From Gammaproteobacteria bacterium (GTDB taxonomy: Bacteria; Pseudomonadota; Gammaproteobacteria; Pseudomonadales; Azotimanducaceae), in contig JAPPGA010000055.1 in the NCBI GenBank assembly GCA_028821515.1, positions 62,001 through 126,000 of the forward strand: DNA of 64,000 nucleotides, read 5' to 3'. How positions within the stretch are numbered: position 1 is the stretch's first letter; each line of letters opens with the position of its first letter. The notes under the pieces are model-generated. The model saw only the letters and a list, made by a program, of their open reading frames with translations, made no database searches and was not told where the DNA came from. The position numbers were made by a program, and so were the translations under genes. Positions 51,338 through 59,810 of the stretch are shown here, in pieces.

Positions 51338-53320
51338 ATGATCGAACGGAAGCGCGCGGCCGGCTTGCGTAGCACGCTTGCGGTCGCGCTATGCCTCGCG
51401 AGCCTGGCGGTTGGCGCGACCGAGACGCCACCCGAGCCTTATCCGCTCGAATACTGGGCGCAGCGCGCCACCGTCAGCAACGTCGAGTTGTCCAGGGACG
51501 GCACCTACATGGGCGTGATGCGGATCCCGACGCGCGGTGCGAACCCGATCATCGAGGTCTACGAAACCGCCGATCTCACCAGGGAGCCATTCCGGCTGGA
51601 TGCGGATCCCATGGAGATACTCCAGTACGACTGGGTCAGCGATGAGGCGCTGGTGTTCGTATTGCGGCAGAGGGTCCGCGACCAGATCGACGGCTTTAAC
51701 CAGGGCGTGTACGAGTTCAAGGTCGCGTTGCTGGACGTAGCGAAGAAAAAGACCACCGAGCTGGGCAATCGCAACCTGAACGTAGCCCACCGCCTTCCCG
51801 ATCAGCCGAACAAGATCATCGTCGAGTACTTTTCGACCAACGACCAGGGCCCGGGCGCCAAGATCAAGGAAGGGTTCCGGTCTGTGTCCTACCACGTCAT
51901 GGACCTGAAAACCGGAAAGACACGCCTCCTGATCCGATCTCGGCCCGGACTCGGTCGGATCTTCTTCGATGCCGAGGGCAATCCCCGCTTCGGCGGCGGT
52001 TTCGACCGCAAGACGCAGAACTACGTCTGGTACACCCGACGCCCCGGCGCCTCGGGCTGGGAGGAGGTGCACCGCCAGCACGAGGACGTGTTCGGGTTCT
52101 TCTTCATCGATGGCGTCGACGACATGAAGCCCGACAGCCTCCTCGTGCACACGATGAACGGCGAGGATACTTACGGCCTGTGGTCGCTCGATCTCAACAC
52201 CAAGGCGATGGAACCCATCTACCGTCGCTCGGACGTGGATGTCGTCGGCGTTCGCACGCACAGCAACCCGTGGACCCACCTTGGGAAGGTCGTGGGCGTC
52301 GTTTACTTCAAGGACAGATATCACGTCGAGTACTTCGACGAGGTGGAGAAAGCGACCTACGCCCAACTGGAAAGCATCATCCCCTACGCACACCACGTTC
52401 GGATTCTGAGCCGCTCCCGGGATGGCAAGACCATGATCGTGAACAACGTGGGGCCGAGAGACCCGGGCAGCTACTACCTGCTGAAAGACGGCAAGCTGCA
52501 GTTCATCGAGAGCAGGAGTCCGAAGCTCCGCAGCGAGAACCTGGCCGATCTCAGGCGGATTGAGTACAAGTCGCGGGACGGCCTGACGGTCACGGGGTTC
52601 ATCACCGTCCCGCACGGTAAACCGCCGTTTCCGCTGGTGGTTATGCCGCATGGCGGTCCCTTCATACACGAGACCATCCTCTACGACGAGTGGGCACAAT
52701 TGCTGGCCAATAACGGGTATCTCGTGTTGCAGCCGCAATACCGCGGCTCCCGAGGCTACGGCATGAAGTTCTACTCCGCCGCGTTCGAGGAAGGTGGTGC
52801 CGGTGGCTACGCGATGCAGGACGACAAGGACGACGGCGCCCTTTATCTGGTCGAGGAGGGACTCGCGGATCCGGACCGGATGGCCATGTTCGGGTGGTCC
52901 TACGGGGGCTATGCCGCATTGATCGCCGCAGCCCGGACACCGCAGCTATACCAGTGTACGGTCGCAGGAGCGGCGGTCACCGACCGGGTGATGCAGCTCA
53001 ATTATTTTCGCGACAACGTTCGGGGTGCCGACAGCATCGCGTTGGTTCGCGCCTGGGACAAGAGCATATCCCCCATCGACGAGGTGGAGAATGTCAATGT
53101 GCCGATGCTGATCGTTCACGGCGATCTCGACCAGCGCGTGCCGGTGGACCATGCGAACAAGTACCTGAGGGAACTTGACAAGCACGGCAAGTCGTACAAG
53201 TACGTGGAACTGGAAGGCGCGGACCACTTCTACAACACGCTGTTCTACGACCACAAGATCACGTTCTACAACGCGATGATCGACTACCTGGAGAACGACT
53301 GCGGGCCGGAAGGGCTGTAG
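51338..53320 (+). CDS. Exported S9-family (prolyl oligopeptidase-like) peptidase
   Basis: A 660-residue serine peptidase with an N-terminal signal peptide ('LRSTLAVALCLASLAVGAT'), a beta-propeller-like region (about residues 40-390, 'EYWAQRATVSNVELSRDGTYMG') and an alpha/beta hydrolase domain. The nucleophile is in 'FGWSYGGYAALIAAA' (Ser about 520), Asp in 'LIVHGDLDQRVPVD' (about 597) and His in 'EGADHFYNT' (about 628). It likely trims peptides in the periplasm. The ATG with GGGAGG 6 bases upstream replaces the earlier track start inside the receptor gene. Only 25 bases separate it from the receptor, so they form an operon. Confidence 0.94.
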   Translation: MIERKRAAGLRSTLAVALCLASLAVGATETPPEPYPLEYWAQRATVSNVELSRDGTYMGVMRIPTRGANPIIEVYETADLTREPFRLDADPMEILQYDWVSDEALVFVLRQRVRDQIDGFNQGVYEFKVALLDVAKKKTTELGNRNLNVAHRLPDQPNKIIVEYFSTNDQGPGAKIKEGFRSVSYHVMDLKTGKTRLLIRSRPGLGRIFFDAEGNPRFGGGFDRKTQNYVWYTRRPGASGWEEVHRQHEDVFGFFFIDGVDDMKPDSLLVHTMNGEDTYGLWSLDLNTKAMEPIYRRSDVDVVGVRTHSNPWTHLGKVVGVVYFKDRYHVEYFDEVEKATYAQLESIIPYAHHVRILSRSRDGKTMIVNNVGPRDPGSYYLLKDGKLQFIESRSPKLRSENLADLRRIEYKSRDGLTVTGFITVPHGKPPFPLVVMPHGGPFIHETILYDEWAQLLANNGYLVLQPQYRGSRGYGMKFYSAAFEEGGAGGYAMQDDKDDGALYLVEEGLADPDRMAMFGWSYGGYAALIAAARTPQLYQCTVAGAAVTDRVMQLNYFRDNVRGADSIALVRAWDKSISPIDEVENVNVPMLIVHGDLDQRVPVDHANKYLRELDKHGKSYKYVELEGADHFYNTLFYDHKITFYNAMIDYLENDCGPEGL

Positions 53321-53335
53321 CCGCCCAACCGGACG

Positions 53336-53452
53336 CTATTCCGGCTGAAGCCAGTCGCGGTTTCGCGCATTGCGGGCGCGGAGGATGGCGTTCACGTTGC
53401 CCTGGAGGATCCGAAGACGTTCTTCAGGTGTTTTCGAAGCCATCCGGCGCAT
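53336..53452 (-). CDS. Possible 38-residue small protein, low confidence
   Basis: An ORF too short for the track: it reads 'MRRMASKTPEERLRILQ' and ends 'ARNARNRDWLQPE'. It is highly charged and probably a single amphipathic helix. Third codon positions are mostly G/C, as in real genes here, and it occupies a gap between two plus-strand genes that is otherwise empty. No ribosome site is clear. It may be a chance ORF. Confidence 0.25.
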   Translation of the reverse strand: MRRMASKTPEERLRILQGNVNAILRARNARNRDWLQPE

Positions 53453-53502
53453 GTGATGGCGCCGAAGGACCGTCCCACCGATACGCTTAAGCCCTGACAA
53501 AC

Positions 53503-55125
53503 GTGGCACGACCCGACCTCATACGACCCTTCGAACTTGCCCCCGACGAGAAGGACTGGACTGGCAGTTGGCTGGGCGAAACGATCTGGCAGGTACTGAA
53601 CGCTGCGCGGGACGGGGACACGACCAGGCTGCGCGCGATGCTCGAAGACGACGCGATGCTGGTGAAGGCAGAGTTCTGGTATACACCTCCCCTTCACTTC
53701 GCCGTGCGCGAAGGCCACCTGGATGTCACCCGCCTGCTGCTACAAGCCGGTGCCGACATCTTCCACCGGTCGTTGTACGCGCAGGAACCGCTGCTGCAGA
53801 TGGCACTCGATCGCGGTCACGACGAAGTCGCCAACCTGCTCCGCGACGAGTTGAGACTTCGGGCCTCCTCCGGAAGCCGCCACGCCATTCATGACGCGGC
53901 CGCAGCAGGCGACGCCGAAGCGGTCGAGACTCTTCTCGCGAAGGAAACCGGGCTGGCGAATCTCGGTGATCACCTTGGTCGAAGGCCCCTGCACTACGTG
54001 GTCGAAGCGGGTCACGCCGACCTCGTCGAGCGCCTCGTCGATCTCGGCGCGGACGTGGACGCGTCAGGATTCAGCAGCGACGACCGGCTCGGTGGAACCG
54101 GATTCCGGCCGGTGGTCTCGGCGCTCTGGCACCATCCTTACTGGGGGCAGCGCAACGACTACGCGATCGCCCGCCAGTTGCTTGCGCGAGGTGCCCGCTA
54201 CTCGATCACCGTCGCCGCCGCACTGGGCGACGAGGAACGCGTGCGGGAGTTGCTGGCATCGGATTCTGACCTTGCCAACGACCAGGAACCGGGCGGCAAG
54301 CGACCGCTGTCGGCCGCCGCAGAGCGCAACCACGCGGATATCGTTAAGCACCTGCTCGACGCCGGGGCAGACCCAAATCTCGACGAGGGCCCGAACTGCC
54401 CCAGGGGCTTCGCACTATGGGCGGCGGCGCATCACGGACACCTCGAAGTCGCGAAGATGCTCCTCGATGCCGGTGCCGATCCCAATGCCGACGTGGAGTC
54501 GTCGGGTACACCCGTAGGCACCTCCAACGCCGATATGCGCGCCCTGCTCTATCAACACGGCGGACGCATGCCGCTCGCCATGCACTTTCACGAGGGAAAC
54601 ATCGACACGATCGCGGCGCTTCTCGACGCGAAACCCGAGATCTTTGACGACATGCGCGTTACCGAAGGTTTCACCATGGCGATTTCGGCGGGGCACGAAG
54701 CGCTCGTCCGCCTGATGCTGGCTCGTGGCCTACGGCTACCCGCCTCGGTGACCTATTGCCAGACATATCTCTGGCGATCGCGCGACCTCGCCGGGTTGCT
54801 GCTCGACCATGGCATGGACCCCAACCTTCCCAACTGGCAGCAGGTACGGCCGCTGCACTACATGGCGGAAAAAGGCGACATCGAAACGGCCAGGCTGTTC
54901 CTCGAATACGGCGCCGATCCCCACGTCATCGACGAGGAGTACCGCACGACACCGCTCGGCTGGGCGGCACGACGCGGACAGGTCGAGTTCATCCGCTTCG
55001 CGCTGGCGAACAGCTTCGATCCGACGCCACCTGGCGTACCAACCAGGGCACGCCCGTTAGCCTGGGCCAGACGAAGGGGCCAGGAAGAAGCGGCGAGGCT
55101 ACTGGAAGACCACGCCCCCGCGTAA
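53503..55125 (+). CDS. Ankyrin-repeat protein
   Basis: A 540-residue protein made almost entirely of ankyrin repeats, about eleven or more. Examples are 'PLHFAVREGHLDVTRLLLQAGADIF', 'PLHYVVEAGHADLVERLVDLGADVDA', 'PLSAAAERNHADIVKHLLDAGADPNL' and 'PLHYMAEKGDIETARLFLEYGADPHV'. There is no signal peptide or enzyme domain, so it is probably a cytoplasmic protein-binding scaffold. The N-terminal 40 residues ('FELAPDEKDWTGSWLGETIWQVLNAARDGD') precede the first repeat. GTG start with no strong ribosome site. Partners are unknown; it stands alone on its strand. Confidence 0.9.
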   Translation: MARPDLIRPFELAPDEKDWTGSWLGETIWQVLNAARDGDTTRLRAMLEDDAMLVKAEFWYTPPLHFAVREGHLDVTRLLLQAGADIFHRSLYAQEPLLQMALDRGHDEVANLLRDELRLRASSGSRHAIHDAAAAGDAEAVETLLAKETGLANLGDHLGRRPLHYVVEAGHADLVERLVDLGADVDASGFSSDDRLGGTGFRPVVSALWHHPYWGQRNDYAIARQLLARGARYSITVAAALGDEERVRELLASDSDLANDQEPGGKRPLSAAAERNHADIVKHLLDAGADPNLDEGPNCPRGFALWAAAHHGHLEVAKMLLDAGADPNADVESSGTPVGTSNADMRALLYQHGGRMPLAMHFHEGNIDTIAALLDAKPEIFDDMRVTEGFTMAISAGHEALVRLMLARGLRLPASVTYCQTYLWRSRDLAGLLLDHGMDPNLPNWQQVRPLHYMAEKGDIETARLFLEYGADPHVIDEEYRTTPLGWAARRGQVEFIRFALANSFDPTPPGVPTRARPLAWARRRGQEEAARLLEDHAPA

Positions 55126-55201
55126 CCACTTACGCATGCCGCACCAGCAACGCGTTTTTTGGGAACGTCCCGCCTAACAGTCCCGAGCCGCTGCCACCTG
55201 C

Positions 55202-56254
55202 TCAGACCTGCAGTGCGGTGGACAAATCCGGCACGCCGGCCCAGCGGCCCGGATCCGTGTGCCGCATGATCGCGATGGTCTTGATCACGTCGGGATTCGC
55301 CAGGCCGTGTGGCTTCCTGCCGGTCAGGACGAAGATGATGTTCTCCGCCTGCATGACGGACGTTTCAGCGATGAACACTGCAGACATGGCGGCGACGTGC
55401 GGCGTCACGTAGCAATTCGGAAGACGCAGGAGCCGGCTGTCGGAAGGCAGCGGTTCGATCTCCGTGACGTCGAGTGCGGCGGCTTCGATTTCGCCCGCTT
55501 CCAGGGCATCGGCAAGGTCCTGCTCGTTGACGATGGGACCGCGTGCGGTGTTGACCAGCAACGCGGTGGACTTCATCCGCTTGAAGGTTTCAGCATCGAA
55601 TAGGTACTTGGACTGGTCTGTCGCCGAGCTGTGGATGGTGATGTAGTCGGCCTCGGCGGTCAGCGTCTCGAAGTCCACGAGCTGCACACCGTACAGGTCG
55701 CCGGCAAGCTGACTGACGTACGGATCATGGGCGAGAATGCGGCTGACGCCGAAACCCCGCGCGCGATTGGCGAACGCGCGACCGATGTTGCCAAAGCCCA
55801 CTATGCCGACGGTATGACCGGCCAACCGGCGCATCGACGTGGTGAACGTACCCCGCGAGTTCGGATCGTCCGCCCAGGCGCCAGCGCGCGTGCTGGTGAT
55901 GGCATCGAACAGGCGCCGGGTGAGCGACAACAGCAGCGACATCGCGTGATCCGCGACTTCCGTGGTGTTCGAACCCGGCACGTTGCACACCATCACGCCG
56001 AGTTGCGTCGCCGCTTCAAGGTCGATGGAATCCACGCCGACGCCGAAACGGCTGACCGCCTTGAGGTTCGGGCAGGACTCCATGACACGCCGCGTGGTGG
56101 GCGGCTGGATGCCCACCTGCGCACCATCGGCATCGCCGATCATCTCGATCATCTCGTCCTCGGTCCGGCAGCGGCCGATCTCGACATCGATCCCCGCCGC
56201 TTCGTAGAGCTCTCGCTGTCGCGCCCGATCCCCGCCCTGTAACACTACTCTCAC
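55202..56254 (-). CDS. D-isomer-specific 2-hydroxyacid dehydrogenase (NAD-dependent)
   Basis: A 350-residue dehydrogenase of the phosphoglycerate dehydrogenase type. The cofactor motif is 'HTVGIVGFGNIGRAFANRARGFG' (about residues 150-172). Catalytic residues are Arg in 'LLVNTARGPIVNEQDLADAL', Glu in 'AALDVTEIEPLPSD' and His in 'YVTPHVAAMS'. It would interconvert a 2-oxo and a 2-hydroxy acid. The start was moved to the GTG that has GAGAGGA 6 bases upstream; the 38 residues before it in the track are not family-like. It is divergent from the enoyl-CoA hydratase gene. Exact substrate unknown. Confidence 0.93.
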   Translation of the reverse strand: MRVVLQGGDRARQRELYEAAGIDVEIGRCRTEDEMIEMIGDADGAQVGIQPPTTRRVMESCPNLKAVSRFGVGVDSIDLEAATQLGVMVCNVPGSNTTEVADHAMSLLLSLTRRLFDAITSTRAGAWADDPNSRGTFTTSMRRLAGHTVGIVGFGNIGRAFANRARGFGVSRILAHDPYVSQLAGDLYGVQLVDFETLTAEADYITIHSSATDQSKYLFDAETFKRMKSTALLVNTARGPIVNEQDLADALEAGEIEAAALDVTEIEPLPSDSRLLRLPNCYVTPHVAAMSAVFIAETSVMQAENIIFVLTGRKPHGLANPDVIKTIAIMRHTDPGRWAGVPDLSTALQV

Positions 56255-56486
56255 CGGTTGTCCTCTCGTTATTGGATGAAGGGGCAATTTTGCCTTGATT
56301 GGGGACACAGGCGAAGCCCGTCGCACGTCTGCGCCGTCTTTCGCAAGCGTCGCTCCCTTGGAATCCATCCGGCCGCGGTCGGTAGATCAGGGCGATCCGG
56401 GCACCCCTTTCGTGTTCAAATGACGCCCCGCCGCGAAAGATCTGCCGACGTAGCGGCGGGACAAACAACAACGAGGAGGCCGTTTG

Positions 56487-57335
56487 ATGGACACCGGCGA
56501 ATTCAGGGGGTTCAACGTCACGATGCGCGACTCCGGCATTGCATGGTTCCAGTTCTCGACCCCGGAACGCCTGAACGGCATGACCGCGAAGATCAAGCGC
56601 GACCTGGTGGAAGCCGTCACCCAGGCGCAGATGGACAACGCCGTGCGCGTGCTGGTGTTCACCGGCTCCGGCAGGGCTTTCTGCGCGGGCGACGACCTGA
56701 AAGGCTACCGCAACGCACAGATTCCAGGCACCCCGCTGGTTCCCGAGATCGACCACGGTCACGACAGCAGCATCGGCACTTACAACGGTCTGCGCACAAT
56801 CTCCCAGCGCGTCAATACCGCCGTGCGGTCGCTCGACAAGCTGACCATCGCCGCCATCAACGGGGTCGCGATCCAGACCGGGTTCTCCCTGGCGCTCGCG
56901 TGCGACTTCCGTATCGCGGCCCGGGGCGCACGCATGGGCAGCGCGACGTTGCGCTTCGGCCTTTTGCCGGACGAGGGCGGGCAGTACCTGCTGGTCCAAC
57001 TGCTCGGCGTTGCGAAGACGATCGAGTTCCTGATGAAGAAGAAGATCGTGGAGGCCGACGAAGCACTGGAACTCGGCCTAGTAAACGAGGTGGTGGAGCC
57101 CGACGATCTCGAGGCAGCCGCGATGAACCTCGCCACCGAACTCGCCAACGGACCACAGGTATCCATGCGGCTCCTGAAGCGCTCGGTCTACAACGCCGCC
57201 GAAATGAACTGGGAGCAGAGCCTGGACGAGATCGCCGCCAAGACCGGAATTTCCGATCACCACCCCGATACCCGGGAAGGTGTCAGAGCGTTTCACGAGA
57301 AGCGGACGCCGAAGTTCAACGACTGGCTGGAGTAG
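56487..57335 (+). CDS. Enoyl-CoA hydratase/isomerase family protein
   Basis: A 282-residue crotonase-fold enzyme acting on a CoA thioester. The oxyanion-hole motifs are visible: 'FTGSGRAFCAGDDLKGYRN' (about residues 59-77) and 'AINGVAIQTGFSLALACDFRIAARGARMG' (about 127-155), followed by 'FGLLPDEGGQYLLVQLLG' and 'ALELGLVNEVVEPDDL'. GGAGG sits 7 bases before the ATG, which replaces the TTG of the track. Catalytic Glu residues are not both obvious; an Asp-Glu pair in 'PDEGG' may serve. Probably beta-oxidation or a side pathway. Confidence 0.93.
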   Translation: MDTGEFRGFNVTMRDSGIAWFQFSTPERLNGMTAKIKRDLVEAVTQAQMDNAVRVLVFTGSGRAFCAGDDLKGYRNAQIPGTPLVPEIDHGHDSSIGTYNGLRTISQRVNTAVRSLDKLTIAAINGVAIQTGFSLALACDFRIAARGARMGSATLRFGLLPDEGGQYLLVQLLGVAKTIEFLMKKKIVEADEALELGLVNEVVEPDDLEAAAMNLATELANGPQVSMRLLKRSVYNAAEMNWEQSLDEIAAKTGISDHHPDTREGVRAFHEKRTPKFNDWLE

Positions 57336-57467
57336 CTGACCCCCGCCGCCCATGTCCCGCCCAGCCACTCCGCGTTCATGGCGCTTCGGCCGGGAGGTAC
57401 TCCCCGCCTCAGGCAGTTTTGTCTAACGGCAATCCGCAGCATGGGGCACGCCCCGAGACTACCGGGG

Positions 57468-58343
57468 TCAGTCGTGGCGAGGACTCGCGCCTCCGCCTGA
57501 CCGCGCTGGCGCCGACGTACCCGTCTCCAGCTTCCGGCCCTGCCACGCCTCGCCGGGCAGCCGCGAAAGCAGTGCCTCCGCGACCACTCCCGCCGCTGCG
57601 ACCGCATCCCACTTGCGACCGGCCGCGAGCAGACCACTCATGTCGGATCCAAAACCGGGGTCGCGGAGCTTTGCGTCGAGATTCTGCTCGAACATCGCGC
57701 GGGTAACTGGACGTTTTTCCAACTCCATGTAGGAGCGGAACGTCTGTGCAATGCGCTGTGAATCGCTTCGGCCATCCCCCAGACCCACCATCAGGTCGAA
57801 CAGGTCGCGCCCCTTCTTGCGCTGGTACAGTGCGCGCAGCTTCGTGGCCAACAGCTCATCGAGCTCGAATGTCCGTATGCTGGCCGCTCGCTCGAACCAG
57901 CGGGACCGCACACTGAACAGACGCCTCACGTGGCCGAGGACGGCCACGTGTTCGCGCGTATTGATCTCGACCTTCAGCCGCATCCTCATTGAAGGCGGGC
58001 CTCCCGACTCGAAGCCGTAGCGGAACGTTACTCGGCCCCGCGTTTGCTTCCACCGCGGCTTGCCGAGCCACGGATTGAGCGTCGCCTGGATCGCATCCAT
58101 CACCGCGCCTGCCGGCCCCGCTTCCACCTGGACCAGGTCTATGTCCTCGGAGTAACGCGCCGCAGGCGTGAGATACAGCTTGTACAGGGCCGTCCCGCCT
58201 CGGAAGGAGAGACATCGGGCAAGCAGCGGGTGCGAGAACATCTCGACCAGCGCGCGGCTGATTACCAGATCCTGCTCGACCTGAGCATCCTCCACCCACG
58301 GCGCCGTGGCGCGCCATGCCGTCACGTAGTCACGCGGGATCAC
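57468..58343 (-). CDS. abiEii: AbiEii-type nucleotidyltransferase toxin
   Basis: A 291-residue DUF1814/AbiEii-family protein, the toxin half of type IV-style toxin-antitoxin and phage-abortive-infection modules. The nucleotidyltransferase motif is clear: 'LSFRGGTALYKLYLTPAARYSEDIDLVQVE' (GG-T-K and D-x-D, about residues 47-76), with a third conserved stretch 'RTFELDELLATKLRALYQRKKGRDLFDLMVGL'. The GTG start overlaps the antitoxin stop by 4 nt (GTGA), fixing the start 13 codons after the track's. The C-terminal 20 residues are Ser/Gly/Pro-rich. It lies next to a tRNA pair. Confidence 0.92.
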   Translation of the reverse strand: MIPRDYVTAWRATAPWVEDAQVEQDLVISRALVEMFSHPLLARCLSFRGGTALYKLYLTPAARYSEDIDLVQVEAGPAGAVMDAIQATLNPWLGKPRWKQTRGRVTFRYGFESGGPPSMRMRLKVEINTREHVAVLGHVRRLFSVRSRWFERAASIRTFELDELLATKLRALYQRKKGRDLFDLMVGLGDGRSDSQRIAQTFRSYMELEKRPVTRAMFEQNLDAKLRDPGFGSDMSGLLAAGRKWDAVAAAGVVAEALLSRLPGEAWQGRKLETGTSAPARSGGGASPRHD

Positions 58344-59140
58344 GCTTCCGCCTCGATGCGGGCGTTGACGAATAGCCGCCATTCACGCGCCCGGGCCACA
58401 CCCTCGACAGGCGCGGACGGCAGCAGTCTCGTGTAGTTGCGGGCGTGCTGCCGCACGTGTTCCTTGAGCAAGCCGCACTTCGCGCCCGCGCCGACGAACT
58501 CGAGCAGAAACCCGAGCCGCTGCGCCCACAGCACAGAAGCGGACCCTGCGGCGTCGACCAACAGTCCGGGATCCATCTGTTCCGACAGTTCCGACAGCAT
58601 TCCCGCCACCCGGTCGATGCCACCAGCACGGCCCATGTACCCAACGAGATCGACCGCAGTCGCTTCGACAGTCGAGGCGAGAACGGACCCCCGCGGGCTG
58701 TCGAACGTGGTCAGCGGCACGCTGGCCAATCTGGCCCGCGCAATGAAGTCCACCCCCACCGCACCGCAGCGTATCGGCCTTCGGGTCCTCTCCACCATCA
58801 CTTGAAACACCTGTGGCCGATGGTGCGCGGCACCGTGGTACTGCGCCGCCGAGAGGAGTCCCACGTAGTACCGCATACCGCGTTGATCCATCAGTGCCGG
58901 GATAAACTGGTCCGGCGGCAGGCACCCGAGCGCCCGATACTCCGGAGGCACGACCACGTAGAAGCCCCGTCCGGGACTTGCGATCTCGCCGCGGTTCGCC
59001 AGGCGCCACAACGACTGGTTCGCGGCCGCCGTCGATACGCCCAATGCCGAGCGAAACTCCGACGACGTGAAGTGGTATTGTCCGCGCGCGGCGAACTCCC
59101 CCACCAAGTCCCTCGCGCGAATTGCATTCAAGGCATACAT
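58340..59140 (-). CDS. abiEi: AbiEi-family antitoxin / transcriptional regulator
   Basis: A 266-residue AbiEi-type protein encoded upstream of, and overlapping, the toxin gene. An N-terminal winged helix-turn-helix ('FTSSEFRSALGVSTAAANQSLWRLANRGEIASPGRGFYVVVPPEYRALG', about residues 25-75) is expected to bind the operon promoter. The C-terminal domain ('YYVGLLSAAQYHGAAHHRPQVFQVM', 'SVLASTVEATAVDLVGYMGRAGG') matches AbiEi antitoxins. The ATG is preferred over a TTG three codons earlier. AT-rich sequence just upstream probably holds the promoter and operator. The two likely form a complete, autoregulated phage-defence module. Confidence 0.9.
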   Translation of the reverse strand: MYALNAIRARDLVGEFAARGQYHFTSSEFRSALGVSTAAANQSLWRLANRGEIASPGRGFYVVVPPEYRALGCLPPDQFIPALMDQRGMRYYVGLLSAAQYHGAAHHRPQVFQVMVERTRRPIRCGAVGVDFIARARLASVPLTTFDSPRGSVLASTVEATAVDLVGYMGRAGGIDRVAGMLSELSEQMDPGLLVDAAGSASVLWAQRLGFLLEFVGAGAKCGLLKEHVRQHARNYTRLLPSAPVEGVARAREWRLFVNARIEAEA

Positions 59141-59327
59141 TGCACGCAAAATATATCACTTATCGTTATTTTGAGCGATTCAAACGTGCTTTTCGCTCTC
59201 TTCAGTCTGCGACTCTGCTGGGATTCCTTCTTCCCGCCGGTGACCCGAAGTAGCACCGCGCCATGGTCCGCTCTCCACCGTGGAGGCCGGTGGGACCAAG
59301 GGTGGAGTGTTCAGCATCGGACTGCGA

Positions 59328-59350
59328 CAAACGCATCCGGGGAGCGTTTG
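59328..59350 (-). terminator. Hairpin just downstream of tRNA-Asp
   Basis: CAAACGC and GCGTTTG form a 7-bp stem around 9 bases, six bases beyond the CCA end of tRNA-Asp. No T-tract follows, so it is a candidate terminator or processing structure for the two-tRNA transcript. Confidence 0.45.
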
Positions 59351-59356
59351 GGTATG

Positions 59357-59434
59357 TGGCGGAGCGGACGGGACTCGAACCCGCGACCCCTGGCGTGACA
59401 GGCCAGTATTCTAAACCGACTGAACTACCGCTCC
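59357..59434 (-). tRNA. tRNA-Asp (GTC)
   Basis: Reading the minus strand, GGAGCGG pairs with CCGCTCC in the acceptor stem. The anticodon loop is CCTGTCACG with anticodon GTC, the T-loop is GGTTCGAGTCC, and the CCA tail is encoded. Standard cloverleaf. It is second in a tandem with tRNA-Val, 9 bases apart. Confidence 0.95.
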
Positions 59435-59443
59435 GTACGGGCG

Positions 59444-59519
59444 TGGTGGGTGTTGCAGGGCTTGAACCTGCGACCTACGGCTTGTAAGGCCGTCGCTCTC
59501 CCAACTGAGCTAAACACCC
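59444..59519 (-). tRNA. tRNA-Val (TAC)
   Basis: On the minus strand GGGTGTT and AACACCC form the acceptor stem. The D arm is TAGCTCAGTTGGGAGAGC, the anticodon TAC sits in CCTTACAAG, and the T-arm is GCAGGTTCAAGCCCTGC. CCA is encoded. First gene of the tRNA transcript. Confidence 0.95.
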
Positions 59520-59536
59520 CGCGCTGGCGACCGCGT

Positions 59537-59564
59537 ATCTTACCGTTGGCCATAGGACTGTCAA
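59537..59564 (-). promoter_or_regulatory. Sigma70-type promoter of the tRNA-Val/tRNA-Asp operon
   Basis: A perfect TTGACA (59559-59564) and TAAGAT (59537-59542) are separated by 16 bp on the minus strand. Transcription would start about 10 bases before tRNA-Val, and a GC-rich discriminator follows the -10 box, as expected for stringently controlled stable-RNA promoters. The roughly 250 bp on the other side, up to the channel gene, hold only weak promoter-like text (TAGAAT at 59773). Confidence 0.8.
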
Positions 59565-59810
59565 ATACCACGACGCAAATCCAGCGGAAGGCGACCGCGC
59601 GAACGAGGTTGGCCCACCGACAGGAGTGACCTGAAGGCGCGAGACGCCTGCGAAGGGCTAGGAGCCCGCGCCGTAGAACGTCACGTAGTGGCGTTCAAGG
59701 CGGGGAATCGTAGGTGGGCTTGGGCGGGGGTGAAACACGGCGCGCCCGAAGGGCCGACGCGTTTCATGGCGCTAGAATGGACGCCGGACCCGCAACCGCC
59801 ACGAGCCGAC

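Noticed and set aside
56258-57706. 482-residue plus-strand ORF in another frame of the enoyl-CoA hydratase
   Set aside because: Arg/Gly/Pro-rich out-of-frame translation; the hydratase frame has a strong ribosome site and motifs.
57468-59434. Attachment-site duplication of the tRNA-Asp 3' end flanking the AbiE module
   Set aside because: I searched by eye for a second copy of the tRNA end between 57.3 and 59.3 kb and found none; no integrase is present.
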